DNA of 64,000 nt, taken from Variovorax sp. OK212. GTDB lineage: Bacteria; Pseudomonadota; Gammaproteobacteria; Burkholderiales; Burkholderiaceae_C. The DNA is taken from contig NZ_FOLP01000020.1 of assembly GCF_900112425.1 (NCBI RefSeq), forward strand, positions 1 to 64,000, written 5' to 3'. Each line of letters opens with the position of its first letter. The first letter of the stretch is position 1. Position numbers and translations under genes: made by a program. The notes beneath the pieces are model-generated. The model worked only from the letters and a program-made list of their open reading frames with translations. It did no database searches and was not told the DNA's origin. This document shows positions 1-8,560 of this stretch, piece after piece.

Positions 1-447
1 GTGTTCGCCCGGCGCATCGTGGGCTGGCGGGTCAGCAGCTCGATGCGCACGGACTTCGTGCTCGATGCTTTGGAGCAAGCGCTGTACGACCGTCAGCCCG
101 AGCGTGACGGCAGCTTGATTTGTCACTCCGATCGCGGCTCGCAATACGTCAGCATCCGGTACACGGAACGACTGGGCGAGGCTGGCATTGAGCCATCAGT
201 GGGCAGTAAAGGCGATTCCTACGACAACGCCCTGGCCGAAACGATCAACGGCCTCTACAAGGCCGAGCTGATCCATCGCCGGGCACCGTGGAAGACCAAG
301 GAGGCGGTGGAGTTCGCCACGCTCGAATGGGTGTCCTGGTTCAACCACCAACGCCTGCTCGAACCCATCGGCTACATCCCGCCTGCAGAAGCTGAGGCAA
401 ACTATTACTGGCAACTCGCCAGTCAGACCGCCACGATGGCGGCATGA
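1..447 (+). CDS. IS3-family transposase, C-terminal part (integrase core)
   Basis: This is the 3' part of an IS3-family transposase (OrfB). The true start and the first catalytic Asp lie left of the window. The visible 148 codons hold the second half of the DDE integrase core: the Asp in CHSDRGSQY and the Glu in DNALAETINGLYKAEL, followed by the family's usual WFNHQRL and P-rich tail. The protein would catalyse cut-and-paste of its element. The reading frame ends normally, so the element may be intact on the left. It lies directly against a host gene on the other strand that it cuts. Family assignment is firm; the subgroup was not determined. Confidence 0.9.
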   Translation: MFARRIVGWRVSSSMRTDFVLDALEQALYDRQPERDGSLICHSDRGSQYVSIRYTERLGEAGIEPSVGSKGDSYDNALAETINGLYKAELIHRRAPWKTKEAVEFATLEWVSWFNHQRLLEPIGYIPPAEAEANYYWQLASQTATMAA

Positions 448-486
448 CTTAAACCAACCGGCCTCCATGAAAGCCGGGGCGATTCA
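448..486 (+). mobile_element. Right end of the IS3-family element
   Basis: Between the transposase stop and about position 486 lies a short non-coding tail ending in the terminal CA typical of IS3-family ends; read from the other strand it begins TGAATCGCCCCGGCTTTCAT. The Hint-type reading frame on the minus strand loses similarity exactly here. That supports 486/487 as the insertion point. The left inverted repeat and target duplication are outside the window. Confidence 0.65.
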
Positions 487-608
487 TTGTGTGCAGCCAG
501 CACTTCGTCGCCCAACTGAACTTCTTCGATCGCGCAATGCGAATCGCGCAGTTGCACACGAGTCCCTTTGGCAAATCCCCCTCGTAGATACTGATTCCCT
601 TGAGCCAT
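487..608 (-). pseudogene. Hint-domain protein, N-terminal fragment cut by the IS
   Basis: A minus-strand gene starts at 608 with a very strong ribosome-binding site (GGGAGGAG, about 6 nt upstream). It encodes about 40 native residues before running into the IS3 end at 486. The fragment contains GGFAKGTRVQL and AIEEVQLGDEVLA, the pattern that opens Hint (hedgehog/intein) domains, as in polymorphic-toxin or intein-like proteins. The usual first catalytic Cys seems to be Gly. The rest of the gene would lie beyond the IS, left of the window. Hint identity is inferred from these short motifs only. Confidence 0.55.
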
Positions 609-771
609 GATTTTCTCCTCCCGTTGTGCCGTGGCAAGTTGTTGTCACCCCAAATTTCCTTGGGTCACGTCTGACCTGAAAGCTTGGTAAGGGCTGCCGC
701 TGCCCAGATGACAGACCGCTTTGGGGCGCATTCTGCCGGACCAGCGAACGGCCGCTCCTGGCCGGCTGCAG

Positions 772-1110
772 CTATACGACGCCCCGGCCCACGGCCAAGG
801 CGATTTGATACGCCGCATGCTCAGCCTGTCCCTTTCCTGGGTAGTCGTCAGGACCCACTTCAATCGCTTCGACTTCGAGACAGGTTCCATGTTCAGAATT
901 TGCCCGAGCAACGCCAGCAAGTATCTCTGACACGTGATTCGCCAGATCAAACTGGAGCGCGCTCTCCGTTCGGTTCATCGCAAGTAGCCGAATCACCGGA
1001 GGGCCGCTCGGCGGAGACTTTCCAAATCGGACGGAAACTAAAACGCACTTCGTACCGGTCACGTGCTGATACCGGTAGAAAACCGAGCGCTGGATGCGTG
1101 TGACGTCCAT
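772..1110 (-). CDS. Hypothetical protein
   Basis: A 112-codon minus-strand frame with balanced amino-acid use, unlike the Arg/Pro/Ser-rich shadow frames around it. It has no signal peptide or membrane segment and no domain I recognise; the motif VEAIEVGPDDYPGKGQ looks like a conserved region rather than chance. The ribosome-binding site upstream of 1110 is weak, so the start is uncertain. It sits in a region of gene debris between an IS insertion and a methyltransferase gene, so it could itself be a remnant. Confidence 0.45.
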   Translation of the reverse strand: MDVTRIQRSVFYRYQHVTGTKCVLVSVRFGKSPPSGPPVIRLLAMNRTESALQFDLANHVSEILAGVARANSEHGTCLEVEAIEVGPDDYPGKGQAEHAAYQIALAVGRGVV

Positions 1111-1315
1111 TTTTGTGAGCTGTTGCGAATGATTGGTTTTGGCCGACCGCCGACCGTCATGCTACCGGGGCGCTCGCGCATTCTCTTGCGTACCTCCCCG
1201 CGACTCGCGTCGCAAAGTTGTACCCCAGGTGTTGACTTCGGCCGCTTCCGTCCCGGCGGCCAGGTCCGTCAGAAGCAAATCCGCAATCCCAGAGCCGCCC
1301 CACCCGTATTGGTGA

Positions 1316-1510
1316 TGGTCAGGATGTGAGCGAAGCCTGTTTGAAGGGTGCCGCAGCCGGCAAGGTCTGCTGCAGTCGGCGGCTGCGTTCCCGCCCAGCC
1401 ACCAGGAACACCTGTTGCCGGTCGTCGAGAGCCTCTTCTCGCAAGTGAATGTCCTGCGGCTCGATGGAAGTGAGGCGTTTGCCTATGCGCAGTCCACGTT
1501 GGCTGGTTGA
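1316..1510 (+). pseudogene. Possible C-terminal gene remnant, unidentified
   Basis: An open frame without a good start codon ends at a TGA at 1508-1510. Its last 40 or so residues look protein-like, with helical patterning (SHQEHLLPVVESLF and VNVLRLDGSEAF). I cannot assign it to a family. The rest of 1111-1710 shows no convincing gene on either strand. It may be the tail of a gene whose front was lost in the rearrangements of this region. Confidence 0.25.
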
Positions 1511-1710
1511 AGGATGGCTGGCGGCAAGGCTCGCCCTCAGCTCCTTCGCGATGAAATCGGCTGGTTGGATTTCGTCGCCGGAGCAGGTGTGCTCGTGGTC
1601 AGCATGCTTCTGGTGCTTCCGGCCTCTTCCGAGGCTTGGCGGTCCAGTTCGCCCAGTGAAGTCTTGGCCAGGACCACCGCGATATCCGGTCAGAATGAGA
1701 GCCTTTGCCT

Positions 1711-2661
1711 ATGCAGCCCCTGTTCGACGCAATCGCTTCAATGTCCGCACCGGTGGACGCGCAGCGCATCTTCCACGGCCGCGGTGGGCTTCATCCCGAG
1801 TGCGCTCACTTGTCGCTGGACTTTTTCCCACCGGTTTGGGTGTTGACCAGCTTCAAGCCTGCGACCGACGGCGAACTGGCTGCAATTGGCGCCGCACTGG
1901 AGCGTCGCTGGTCACAGGTGGCACCGGGTGAAACGCTGCAATGGGTGTTTCAGTGCCGGCATGAAGGCCAGAGCAGCACACAGCTCATGGGCGGTTCGGT
2001 GCCCGACCCGCATTGGGTCACCGAGGAGGGTGCTCGCTATCGCGTCAACGTGGGCCGGGGCCAGAACCACGGGCTGTTTCTCGACATGGCCGAAGGACGG
2101 CGCTGGGTTCGTGCGTTTGTGAAGGCGCGCCCAGACGCCCGGTCGCGCGTCAAGGTGCTCAACCTGTTCGCCTACACCTGCGCGTTTTCTGTGGTCGCAT
2201 TGCAGGCAGGGGCCCGGCACGTCACCAACCTGGACATGAGCAAGGGCGCTCTGGCGGTGGGGCAACAGAACCACCGCGCCAACGGCGTGCTCGCCGGCGC
2301 GAGCTTCCTTCCCCATGACCTTTTCAGTTCGTGGGGGAAAATCACGCGCGGAGGCCCTTACGGGCTGGTCATCGTTGACCCACCGAGCTATCAAAAGGGA
2401 AGTTTCGTTGCGACCAAGGACTACGCCCGGCTGATTAAGCGCTTGCCTGACCTGCTGGAGCCCGACGGCGTTGTCCTGCTATGCCTCAATGCCCCAGAAC
2501 TGGGACCAAAATTCCTGCAGGAGCAAATGAGCGAACTGGCGCCAGAGCTGGATTTCGTGGAGAGACTGGCGAATCCAAGCACCTTTCCCGACGTGTCCGA
2601 CGAGCGGTCGCTGAAGGTGTTGGTGTACCGGGCGCCGCCGGATGTTCGACCTGAGGTCTGA
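1711..2661 (+). CDS. Class I SAM-dependent methyltransferase, RlmI/RlmK-like
   Basis: A 316-residue methyltransferase resembling the C-terminal catalytic part of 23S rRNA methyltransferases RlmI/RlmK (Methyltrans_SAM family). The SAM-binding motif I is VLNLFAYTCAFS, followed by the acidic end of strand 2 (VTNLDMSKGAL). The catalytic motif IV is VIVDPPSYQKGSF. It lacks the N-terminal PUA domain of RlmI, so the target RNA or protein cannot be told. ATG 1711 is preferred over an upstream in-frame TTG at 1705. The gene stands alone, with no tight neighbour. Confidence 0.85.
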   Translation: MQPLFDAIASMSAPVDAQRIFHGRGGLHPECAHLSLDFFPPVWVLTSFKPATDGELAAIGAALERRWSQVAPGETLQWVFQCRHEGQSSTQLMGGSVPDPHWVTEEGARYRVNVGRGQNHGLFLDMAEGRRWVRAFVKARPDARSRVKVLNLFAYTCAFSVVALQAGARHVTNLDMSKGALAVGQQNHRANGVLAGASFLPHDLFSSWGKITRGGPYGLVIVDPPSYQKGSFVATKDYARLIKRLPDLLEPDGVVLLCLNAPELGPKFLQEQMSELAPELDFVERLANPSTFPDVSDERSLKVLVYRAPPDVRPEV

Positions 2662-2963
2662 AGGGTGCGCTACGCATTAGCGCCACGGGCGGACTGCCCC
2701 CTGGAGCGCCTTCGTGTGAATTGAAGCAAGCTGTCGAATGACTGGTCCCGGCTCCGGCTGTTGATCGCATTCTCCCGCGCCCCGGCCGGAATGTAGCTGC
2801 AATCGGCGGCCATCCTCCGCCCGCCTACGAAAGTTCAATGGCGCGTCGACCAATGAACACTGCCGTTCCGCAGGAATGCCTTCTACTTGTTCTCGGGTAT
2901 AGCGTGAACAACCACTCTTAACTACTCTCCCGCACTATTAATAGTGACAAGAGGGTTGTAGAA
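2662..2963. other. Intergenic region, no gene seen
   Basis: About 300 bases between the methyltransferase and the DUF1566 lipoprotein gene. I see no convincing frame; the only notable element is the palindrome at 2933-2946. Confidence 0.6.
2933..2946 (+). promoter_or_regulatory. 14-bp perfect palindrome before the lipoprotein gene
   Basis: CACTATTAATAGTG is a perfect 14-bp palindrome ending 17 bases before the ATG at 2964. It is AT-rich within a GC-rich region. Position and symmetry suggest an operator for a dimeric repressor, or a small hairpin in the leader; neither is proven. Confidence 0.35.
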
Positions 2964-4076
2964 ATGGTACGGCGGCATTTGAGGTTTCGTCTTCGTGGGA
3001 CCGGCGGCGTGCTGGCAGCGCTCTTCATCACGGCGTGCGGCGGCGGGAGTGGCGGCGGCGGGATCGCTTTTCCCACCATCCCTGCGGCTCCGGCTCCGGC
3101 TCCTGCTCCTGCGCCTCCTGCTCCTGCTCCTCCTCCTCCTGCCCCCCCAGCGCCAGCACCCGCCACGGAGCCGCCGCCCGCACCAACACCAACGACGCTT
3201 TCATCCAGCGTTTCAAAGCTCGCTCTGTCGGTGAATGCACCGAGCGTGAACGCCGCCCTCACAGGGACACCCCGCACCATCACGATTGCGAACACCGGAC
3301 TGTATGAAGCGAAGGCCGTGACCTACTCGGTGTCGCCGGCTTTACCGGCCGGCACGACGATCACTCCTGCGGCTTGCGGCCCGATCGCTGCTGGCAGCAC
3401 CTGCGTCCTGACGGTTGCGCCCGGAGCAACGCCCACCGCAGCGCCGTCCGACACTGCGCCGACGCCGCTCGTTCTGACCGTTCAGGGTGAGAACACTGCC
3501 GCAGTCACCTCAACGATCAGCATCCTGGGCTATGGCAGCGTCTACCAGTCAGGCTATCTGTTTGCCGTGGATGACACCACGCCTCCCACGGGGAGCATCG
3601 GAGGGAAGGTCGCCGCGCTTTCGACCAATTCAGGTTTTCAGTCTTTTGGCGGGATCGGCATTAATACAGGCGGCCAGAGCTCGACCGATGGCGCTTCCAA
3701 TACCGCAGCAATCGTTGCTGCACTGGGCACGAGTCAAGGTTCTTTGGCGCGCACTTGCACCGAAAAGATTGACGGTCGCTACACGAACTGGTACTTGCCG
3801 GCGATCTGCGAACTTTCTTCAACCGCTGTTGTCGATCTTGGCGTCAGTTGCAATGGGTCAACTGGCGGGGCCATTCAGAACGTTGACGCCAACCTGGTGG
3901 CCAACGGAATCATTGATCAACTCCAGATTTATTACTGGAGTTCTACCGAACCCGCACTGGATCCGGCAAATTCGGCATACGTGTACTTCGTTCGAAAAAG
4001 TCCTCGAGGATTTTCCATCGAGCAACCCAAGAACTTTAACTTTTGGTCTCGTTGCATCCGCGCGATCACGAACTAG
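2964..4076 (+). CDS. Lipoprotein with Pro/Ala linker and DUF1566 (Lcl C-terminal type) domain
   Basis: A 370-residue predicted lipoprotein. A basic N-terminus and hydrophobic stretch end in a lipobox (FITAC), with Cys25 as the lipidated residue, followed by a Gly-rich patch and a long Ala/Pro linker (about residues 36-77). Residues 80-190 look like an Ig-like beta-sandwich. The C-terminal third carries DUF1566 hallmarks: GRYTNWYLP, YWSSTE and a terminal SRCIRAI. The family includes surface-exposed Legionella collagen-like proteins. It is probably anchored in the outer membrane; its ligand is unknown. AGAGGG about 10 nt upstream supports the start. Confidence 0.8.
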   Translation: MVRRHLRFRLRGTGGVLAALFITACGGGSGGGGIAFPTIPAAPAPAPAPAPPAPAPPPPAPPAPAPATEPPPAPTPTTLSSSVSKLALSVNAPSVNAALTGTPRTITIANTGLYEAKAVTYSVSPALPAGTTITPAACGPIAAGSTCVLTVAPGATPTAAPSDTAPTPLVLTVQGENTAAVTSTISILGYGSVYQSGYLFAVDDTTPPTGSIGGKVAALSTNSGFQSFGGIGINTGGQSSTDGASNTAAIVAALGTSQGSLARTCTEKIDGRYTNWYLPAICELSSTAVVDLGVSCNGSTGGAIQNVDANLVANGIIDQLQIYYWSSTEPALDPANSAYVYFVRKSPRGFSIEQPKNFNFWSRCIRAITN

Positions 4077-4646
4077 GAAACGTCTGGTCAAGTCGTAAAT
4101 CGGCTTGATGCCGAGAGTGGGTGTTGCCTGACCGTGCCGCCGAAAAATGCAGAGGCGGTGCGGTTGGCCGGCCGGTGTGGCTGTAGAGCGGCGCTAGATG
4201 TTGGCCCAGCTCTCCGAGATCGAGGAATCGGTCGACGCCTCGCAGGAGGTGATCGCGCGGCACGTGACCTTCGAGATCGAATGCGTAGAACAGCCGATCC
4301 TGAACGATGCTCTGACCCATCATGATGCGTACCGCCGTCGATGACGAGAGGCATGCAAACGGCGCGCCAGTTCCCAAGATCTTGGGGATTTTTTCAACAC
4401 GATCCGCTGCCCATTCCGGCCGTTCGCGTTGGGCGTCCGCTTCTAGAAGGGCCTGATGTCCGCCAAGGGGCGCAAAGCGCGTCGCTGAGCATCACCCCCA
4501 CAACGGACAAAAGGCGCAGCATTGAATGCCGCGCAGGTTCAATGGCGCATTGGGCCAAAATCCAAGGGCGCGCAGCAAGGCAACCCTTCGACGCCACATA
4601 CCCTCCGCCTCCAGCCATCAAAGGCGTTCCAAACCACCCCCCCGCC
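4077..4646. other. Intergenic region with transposase debris
   Basis: About 570 bases between the lipoprotein and the membrane-protein gene. Apart from the IS1182-type transposase fragment at 4165-4323 (minus strand), no coding or RNA feature could be supported. Confidence 0.6.
4165..4323 (-). pseudogene. IS1182-family transposase, N-terminal remnant
   Basis: Reading leftwards from the ATGATG at 4323, about 53 codons match the conserved start of IS1182-type (IS5/IS1182) transposases: MMGQ, LFYAFDLEGHVPRDHLLR, VDRFLDL and PLYSHTGRP. Similarity stops abruptly after GRP, and the DDE catalytic core is missing. This is a relic of a lost or deleted element and cannot be functional. It adds to the signs of mobile-element traffic in the first 5 kb. 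Confidence 0.7.
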
Positions 4647-5240
4647 ATGCACCAGGCAGCCCTCTCCGCCAACGACATCTTCCTGCACATCCGCGTGGTG
4701 ATGGGCATGGTGATTGGCCTGGGCCTCACGCGGTTGCTCTCGGGCCTTGCGCGCATCGTGCAGCACCCGAACCAGTACCGCTTGTACGGCGTTCACCTGG
4801 CCTGGGTCGCTTCGATTCTTCTGGCGCTGGTGCACTTCTGGTGGTGGGAGTTTGGCCTGTACCAGGTCGAGATCTGGACCTTTGGCACCTATGCCTTCAT
4901 CGTCAGCTACGCCATCGTGCTGTTCCTGCTGTGCGCGCTGCTGTTCCCCGACAGCATGCAGGACTACGCGAGCTATGAAGACTACTTTTACGCACGGCGC
5001 GCGTGGTTCTTCGGCTTGCTGGCGGCCACCTACCTGCTCGACGTGGCCGACACGCTGGTCAAGGGCGAGGCGCACTTCGCGCGCTTTGCCACAGAGTACC
5101 TGATACGCACGCCCATCCTGGTGGTGCTGTGCGTCGTGGCCGCCAGAACGGCCAGCAAGCGCTTTCACACGGCCTTCGTCATTGCCATGCTGGCCTACCA
5201 GCTCTCCTGGATCTTCCGGCTGTTCGACACGCTGGGTTGA
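4647..5240 (+). CDS. Hypothetical integral membrane protein
   Basis: A 197-residue protein with about five or six predicted membrane helices (for example MVIGLGLTRLLSGLA, VASILLALVHFWWW, IVSYAIVLFLLCALLF, PILVVLCVVAA). The loops are rich in Trp, Tyr and His. No catalytic motif is evident and I do not recognise a named family. ATG 4647 is chosen because residues from there look conserved, while the in-frame extension upstream is low quality. It converges with the GGDEF-EAL gene, whose stop lies 34 bases away. Confidence 0.75.
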   Translation: MHQAALSANDIFLHIRVVMGMVIGLGLTRLLSGLARIVQHPNQYRLYGVHLAWVASILLALVHFWWWEFGLYQVEIWTFGTYAFIVSYAIVLFLLCALLFPDSMQDYASYEDYFYARRAWFFGLLAATYLLDVADTLVKGEAHFARFATEYLIRTPILVVLCVVAARTASKRFHTAFVIAMLAYQLSWIFRLFDTLG

Positions 5241-5274
5241 TGGCCTGCATGCCGCAGCCAAAGCACGCAAGCCC

Positions 5275-7353
5275 TCAAGACTGCGCCGTGGCCGCGTCTT
5301 CGCGCTGCTCGGCCCATGCAATGACCTTGGCGAGCGGCGCGGGCCGCATGAAGTAGTAGCCCTGCAGCAAGGGCGAGCCCAGCGCCTTCAAGGCCTCGAG
5401 CTCTTCGCGGTTCTCCACGCCCTCGGCCACCACCTCGATGAAGAGCGACTGGCCCAGCCGGATCACCGCCTCCACCATCAGCCGGCTGCCGGGCGAAGAC
5501 GCCAGGTTGAGGATGAAGCTGCGGTCGATCTTCACCTGGCGCACATGCTCGCCGCGCAGCGACGCGAGCGACGAGTAGCCCACGCCAAAGTCGTCGATCA
5601 CGATGGAGATGCCCGCCTCCGCCAGCGCGCGCAGCCGCATCTTGGCGGCCGAGGTGTCGAGCGCCACCTCTTCGGTGATCTCGATCTGCAAGCGGTGCGT
5701 GGGCAGGCCGTGCTTCGCAAGGCAGTCGAGCACGATGGCGTCGACCGGCAGTTGCGACATTTCGCGCGGCGACACGTTCATGGCCACCGGCACGTCGTCG
5801 AAGCGCGCGCCGGCCGCGGACAGCTGCTCGATGCCCTTGCAGATCTCGCCGAGGATGTGCCGCAGCAGCCGCTCGGCCAGCCCGGTGTTGGCGGCCGCGT
5901 AGATGACGTCGGCCGGCGCCACCCAGCCGTGCCTGGGGTGCTGCCAGCGCAGCAGCGCCTCCAGGCTGTGCAGGCGATGCCCGCCCTCGCCCAGAATGGG
6001 CTGGTACCACACGCAGATGGCGTTGGAGGCAATGGCCTCGGCCAGGTCGCGCTCGATGTCGCGGCGGCTCAGCAGGCGGCTGTGCAGCGCGTGGTCGAAG
6101 CGGTGGCAACGGTTGCGGCCCAGGCGCTTGGCCTCGTACAGCGCCTCGTCGGAAAAGCTCAGCATCTCGGCCACCGAGCAGTCGTGCCCCGTGCAGATGC
6201 CGATGCTCAGGCCCAACTGGCCGCCGTAGCTCGAGGTGGCCTGGCCGATGGAGCGGATCAGCTCCTCCGCCACCGCCTCCGGAGCGTCAGGCCCCTGGTG
6301 CGGGCCCTGCGCGCCCTGCCCTTCATGCCCTTCCTTCCCGCCCTGCCCTACCTGTTCGCCTCGCGGGTGATAGAACACCGCAAACTCGTCCCCGCCCCAG
6401 CGCCCGACCACCGCGTCGTGCTTCGCGAGCCGCGCCTGCAGCCACCGGCCCACGTCCTGCAGCACCTGGTCGCCCGTCTTGTGGCCGAAGGCGTCGTTCA
6501 CCGCCTTGAAGCCGTCGAGGTCGAGCATGAGCGCCGCGTGGTCGTGGCGCGAGCCCATGGCGTGGTTGAAGCGCGAGGCGGCCTCGAAGAAGCCTTCGCG
6601 GTTGAACAGGCCCGTCAGCGAATCGTGGTTGGCCCGAAAGTCGAGCTCGCGCGCCGTGCGGCTCGACTGCGCATGCGTCTGCCGCAGCTCCGAGGCCATG
6701 AACAGCGCCTCGTTCTTCAGCCGGCTGCTGACCTGGTAGGCGCGATCGCCGCGCAGCGAGGCGTGAACGAGCGTGCCCAGGTACATCACCACCATCAACG
6801 CCAGCGCGTTGTGATAGAACCCGCCGGTCCACAGCAGCCAGCCCGTGACCGACAGCAGCGCGGGCGTGACGAAGGCCACCGGCACCGGCGCATAGGCCGC
6901 GCTGTAGATCACCGAGCCGGCGCACACGCCGCACACCACCGTCATGAAGAACAGCGTTTGCGACGGCACCTCGCTGCTGCAGAACATGGGCAACAGCGCC
7001 CACACGCAGCCCGAGAGAAACGACGACAGCGTGACCAGCCGAAGCTGCCCGGCAATGCCCAGCTCGTCGAGCCCGCCCGGGCTTCGCTCCGACGCGCGCA
7101 CCGAGCGGCACACGAACGCCCGGAACGCGTTGGAGAGCACCACCAGCAGCAACCAAGCGAGCGGCTCGGTGCTGGAGGCCGACGAGTACAGGGCGACCCC
7201 GGCCGCGGCCAGGCCCACCGCCATGCCCGAAGGCACCACCGCGCGAACGCTGCGGCGCACCGAAAGCAGCTGGTCGGCGCGCACCCATCGCACGAGCACA
7301 TCGTCGGCTGCCGTGAGGGTTGAAGCGTCGCTGCTTGAAGTGAAATCGACCAT
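5275..7353 (-). CDS. GGDEF-EAL cyclic-di-GMP signalling protein with N-terminal membrane domain
   Basis: A 692-residue inner-membrane protein. Residues 40-200 form about six hydrophobic helices, a probable sensor. The diguanylate cyclase domain starts at HDSLTGLFNR (243-252) and has an intact GGDEF motif at 320-324. No Arg is present at the RxxD inhibitory-site position. The EAL domain follows, with EALLRW at 465-470, MNVSPRE, EITEE, DDFGVGYSSL and VKIDRSF, so all expected phosphodiesterase residues appear present. A Gly/Gln/His-rich insert (about 332-358) interrupts the GGDEF domain. It may synthesise, degrade or bind c-di-GMP. The start at 7353 lacks a clear ribosome-binding site and could be further upstream. 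Confidence 0.92.
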   Translation of the reverse strand: MVDFTSSSDASTLTAADDVLVRWVRADQLLSVRRSVRAVVPSGMAVGLAAAGVALYSSASSTEPLAWLLLVVLSNAFRAFVCRSVRASERSPGGLDELGIAGQLRLVTLSSFLSGCVWALLPMFCSSEVPSQTLFFMTVVCGVCAGSVIYSAAYAPVPVAFVTPALLSVTGWLLWTGGFYHNALALMVVMYLGTLVHASLRGDRAYQVSSRLKNEALFMASELRQTHAQSSRTARELDFRANHDSLTGLFNREGFFEAASRFNHAMGSRHDHAALMLDLDGFKAVNDAFGHKTGDQVLQDVGRWLQARLAKHDAVVGRWGGDEFAVFYHPRGEQVGQGGKEGHEGQGAQGPHQGPDAPEAVAEELIRSIGQATSSYGGQLGLSIGICTGHDCSVAEMLSFSDEALYEAKRLGRNRCHRFDHALHSRLLSRRDIERDLAEAIASNAICVWYQPILGEGGHRLHSLEALLRWQHPRHGWVAPADVIYAAANTGLAERLLRHILGEICKGIEQLSAAGARFDDVPVAMNVSPREMSQLPVDAIVLDCLAKHGLPTHRLQIEITEEVALDTSAAKMRLRALAEAGISIVIDDFGVGYSSLASLRGEHVRQVKIDRSFILNLASSPGSRLMVEAVIRLGQSLFIEVVAEGVENREELEALKALGSPLLQGYYFMRPAPLAKVIAWAEQREDAATAQS

Positions 7354-7844
7354 GTTGGATGGAAGAGCGCCGCCGCGAATCGAACGAACTTGAAGCCACG
7401 CCTCCCGTTGCCATTCGGTGGCAAAAGTTACGCGCTGCGACTCGGTCTTTTCCACTCTGTGTCGTGGTCGTTGTCCGACAAGACGAGTACCAACGACCTC
7501 TGTGCAAGGTCCCGCGGCCGAAACTGTATTTGTTGGCGCTAATCGCGACTTCATGACGCGCCGCGCGGGCACGCCGCCCCGCGCTTGCCTACAGTGAATG
7601 CCCCTGTCACTCAACACCCCGCCAAGGGGGCATGGAAGGCAACACCGCATCGGCCGCGTCAGCAGCCCTGGTCAATGAACAGATCGATGAACAGATGAAC
7701 AACAACCGCTTGGCCTCGCGGCGGGTTGTCGGTGCGCAAGCAACGATGCAAATGCGAGGTATCAAAAGGCGACGGCCAAGGTGCAGTAACACCCATGGCC
7801 GTCTAACCAAGTGACGTGCATATCTTTCGAAAGGCGCACACCAA
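7354..7844. other. Intergenic region, no gene seen
   Basis: About 490 bases upstream of the GGDEF-EAL gene and before a small plus-strand gene. It should hold the GGDEF-EAL promoter. A 60-codon plus-strand frame from 7632 has a purine-rich leader, but its product is basic and unremarkable, and I do not call it. Confidence 0.5.
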
Positions 7845-8105
7845 ATGGCTTCCAAGACTATAGCCCGCCGCCGCGCGCGAGCATCTTCCCGCGACGGCAA
7901 CACGCAAGACCCGACGGACTTGCTCGAGAACAAGCTGACGCAACTCAGATCGATGACCTGGCTCTGCTACGGCGGCGTCGTCGATTGGTTCGATGGAAAA
8001 GCACGCGAACACCTGGACACCGTGCTCTGGGTGCTGGCGGACATGGCCGAGGACGCGGAGGAGCTGTTTCAGTTGAGTGAGAAGGCGCGGAACGAGAGGG
8101 GCTGA
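7845..8105 (+). CDS. Small hypothetical protein
   Basis: An 86-residue protein with a basic N-terminus and an amphipathic helical remainder (WLCYGGVVDWFDGKAREHL and an acidic EDAEELF stretch). It has no signal peptide and no recognised domain. A GAAAGG element lies about 11 nt before the ATG. Amino-acid composition is like a real small cytoplasmic protein. It stands at the left edge of the low-GC island. Confidence 0.6.
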   Translation: MASKTIARRRARASSRDGNTQDPTDLLENKLTQLRSMTWLCYGGVVDWFDGKAREHLDTVLWVLADMAEDAEELFQLSEKARNERG

Positions 8106-8560
8106 CGCAGGCTGCGAGGTTTTCTTGGCGGGCTTGCGGGTTCCGTGGCCTGCCTCGTTTGGACATCAGTCCTGGGACCGCTTCAGACTGATTGCTGAAA
8201 TTCACCAAGGGCTGCTTCGAGGCAACTCCATACCACGCAGGCGTCCAGGGGGCTTCGCACAGCGTGCCACCGCCCAGCCATGAGAATCTGGCATTAGATC
8301 ATCGTCGTGGCCACATCCGCGTGCCCACCAGATTCCTGGAGCATTCGAATGTCGCAGCCAGCCAGAAGGAGATGAGTCGCGAGGCTGTGGCACAGCGAAT
8401 GGGGTAAGGCGGGTCTTGGCCTGCTTGTGATCGCCTTCGCCCATAGACATTTGCTGGCCTCACTGCGTATCTCGACCCGCATGCCACTTGCCCACTGAAA
8501 GTTGACATTGAAATCAACCACATAATGCCCCATTGCCTTTCGGCGAGAGAACCAATACCA
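8106..8560. other. Intergenic region with integrase debris; island edge
   Basis: About 455 bases in which base composition shifts from GC-rich to distinctly lower GC. It contains the tyrosine-recombinase remnant at 8297-8410 and the presumed promoter of the DUF262-HEPN pair. TTGACA at about 8502 could be a -35 box, but no well-spaced -10 box follows. Confidence 0.5.
8297..8410 (-). pseudogene. Tyrosine recombinase C-terminal remnant, integron-integrase type
   Basis: About 38 minus-strand codons match the C-terminal catalytic block of tyrosine recombinases: PHSLCHSLATHLL, DIRMLQE and GHADVATTMI. The TTMI ending is typical of integron integrases (IntI) rather than XerC/D. The catalytic Arg of the HxxR motif is Cys here (HSLCHS), and a stop codon falls just before the expected YTH nucleophile region. 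It is dead. It points away from the DUF262-HEPN genes, as intI does relative to cassettes. Confidence 0.6.

Noticed and set aside
1705..1710. TTG start for the methyltransferase
   Set aside because: The ATG at 1711 is two codons downstream and fits better.
5182..7323. A 713-codon plus-strand frame opposite the GGDEF-EAL gene
   Set aside because: It is an antisense shadow: its product is His/Arg/Ala/Gln-rich with no domain, while the minus strand has complete GGDEF and EAL motifs.
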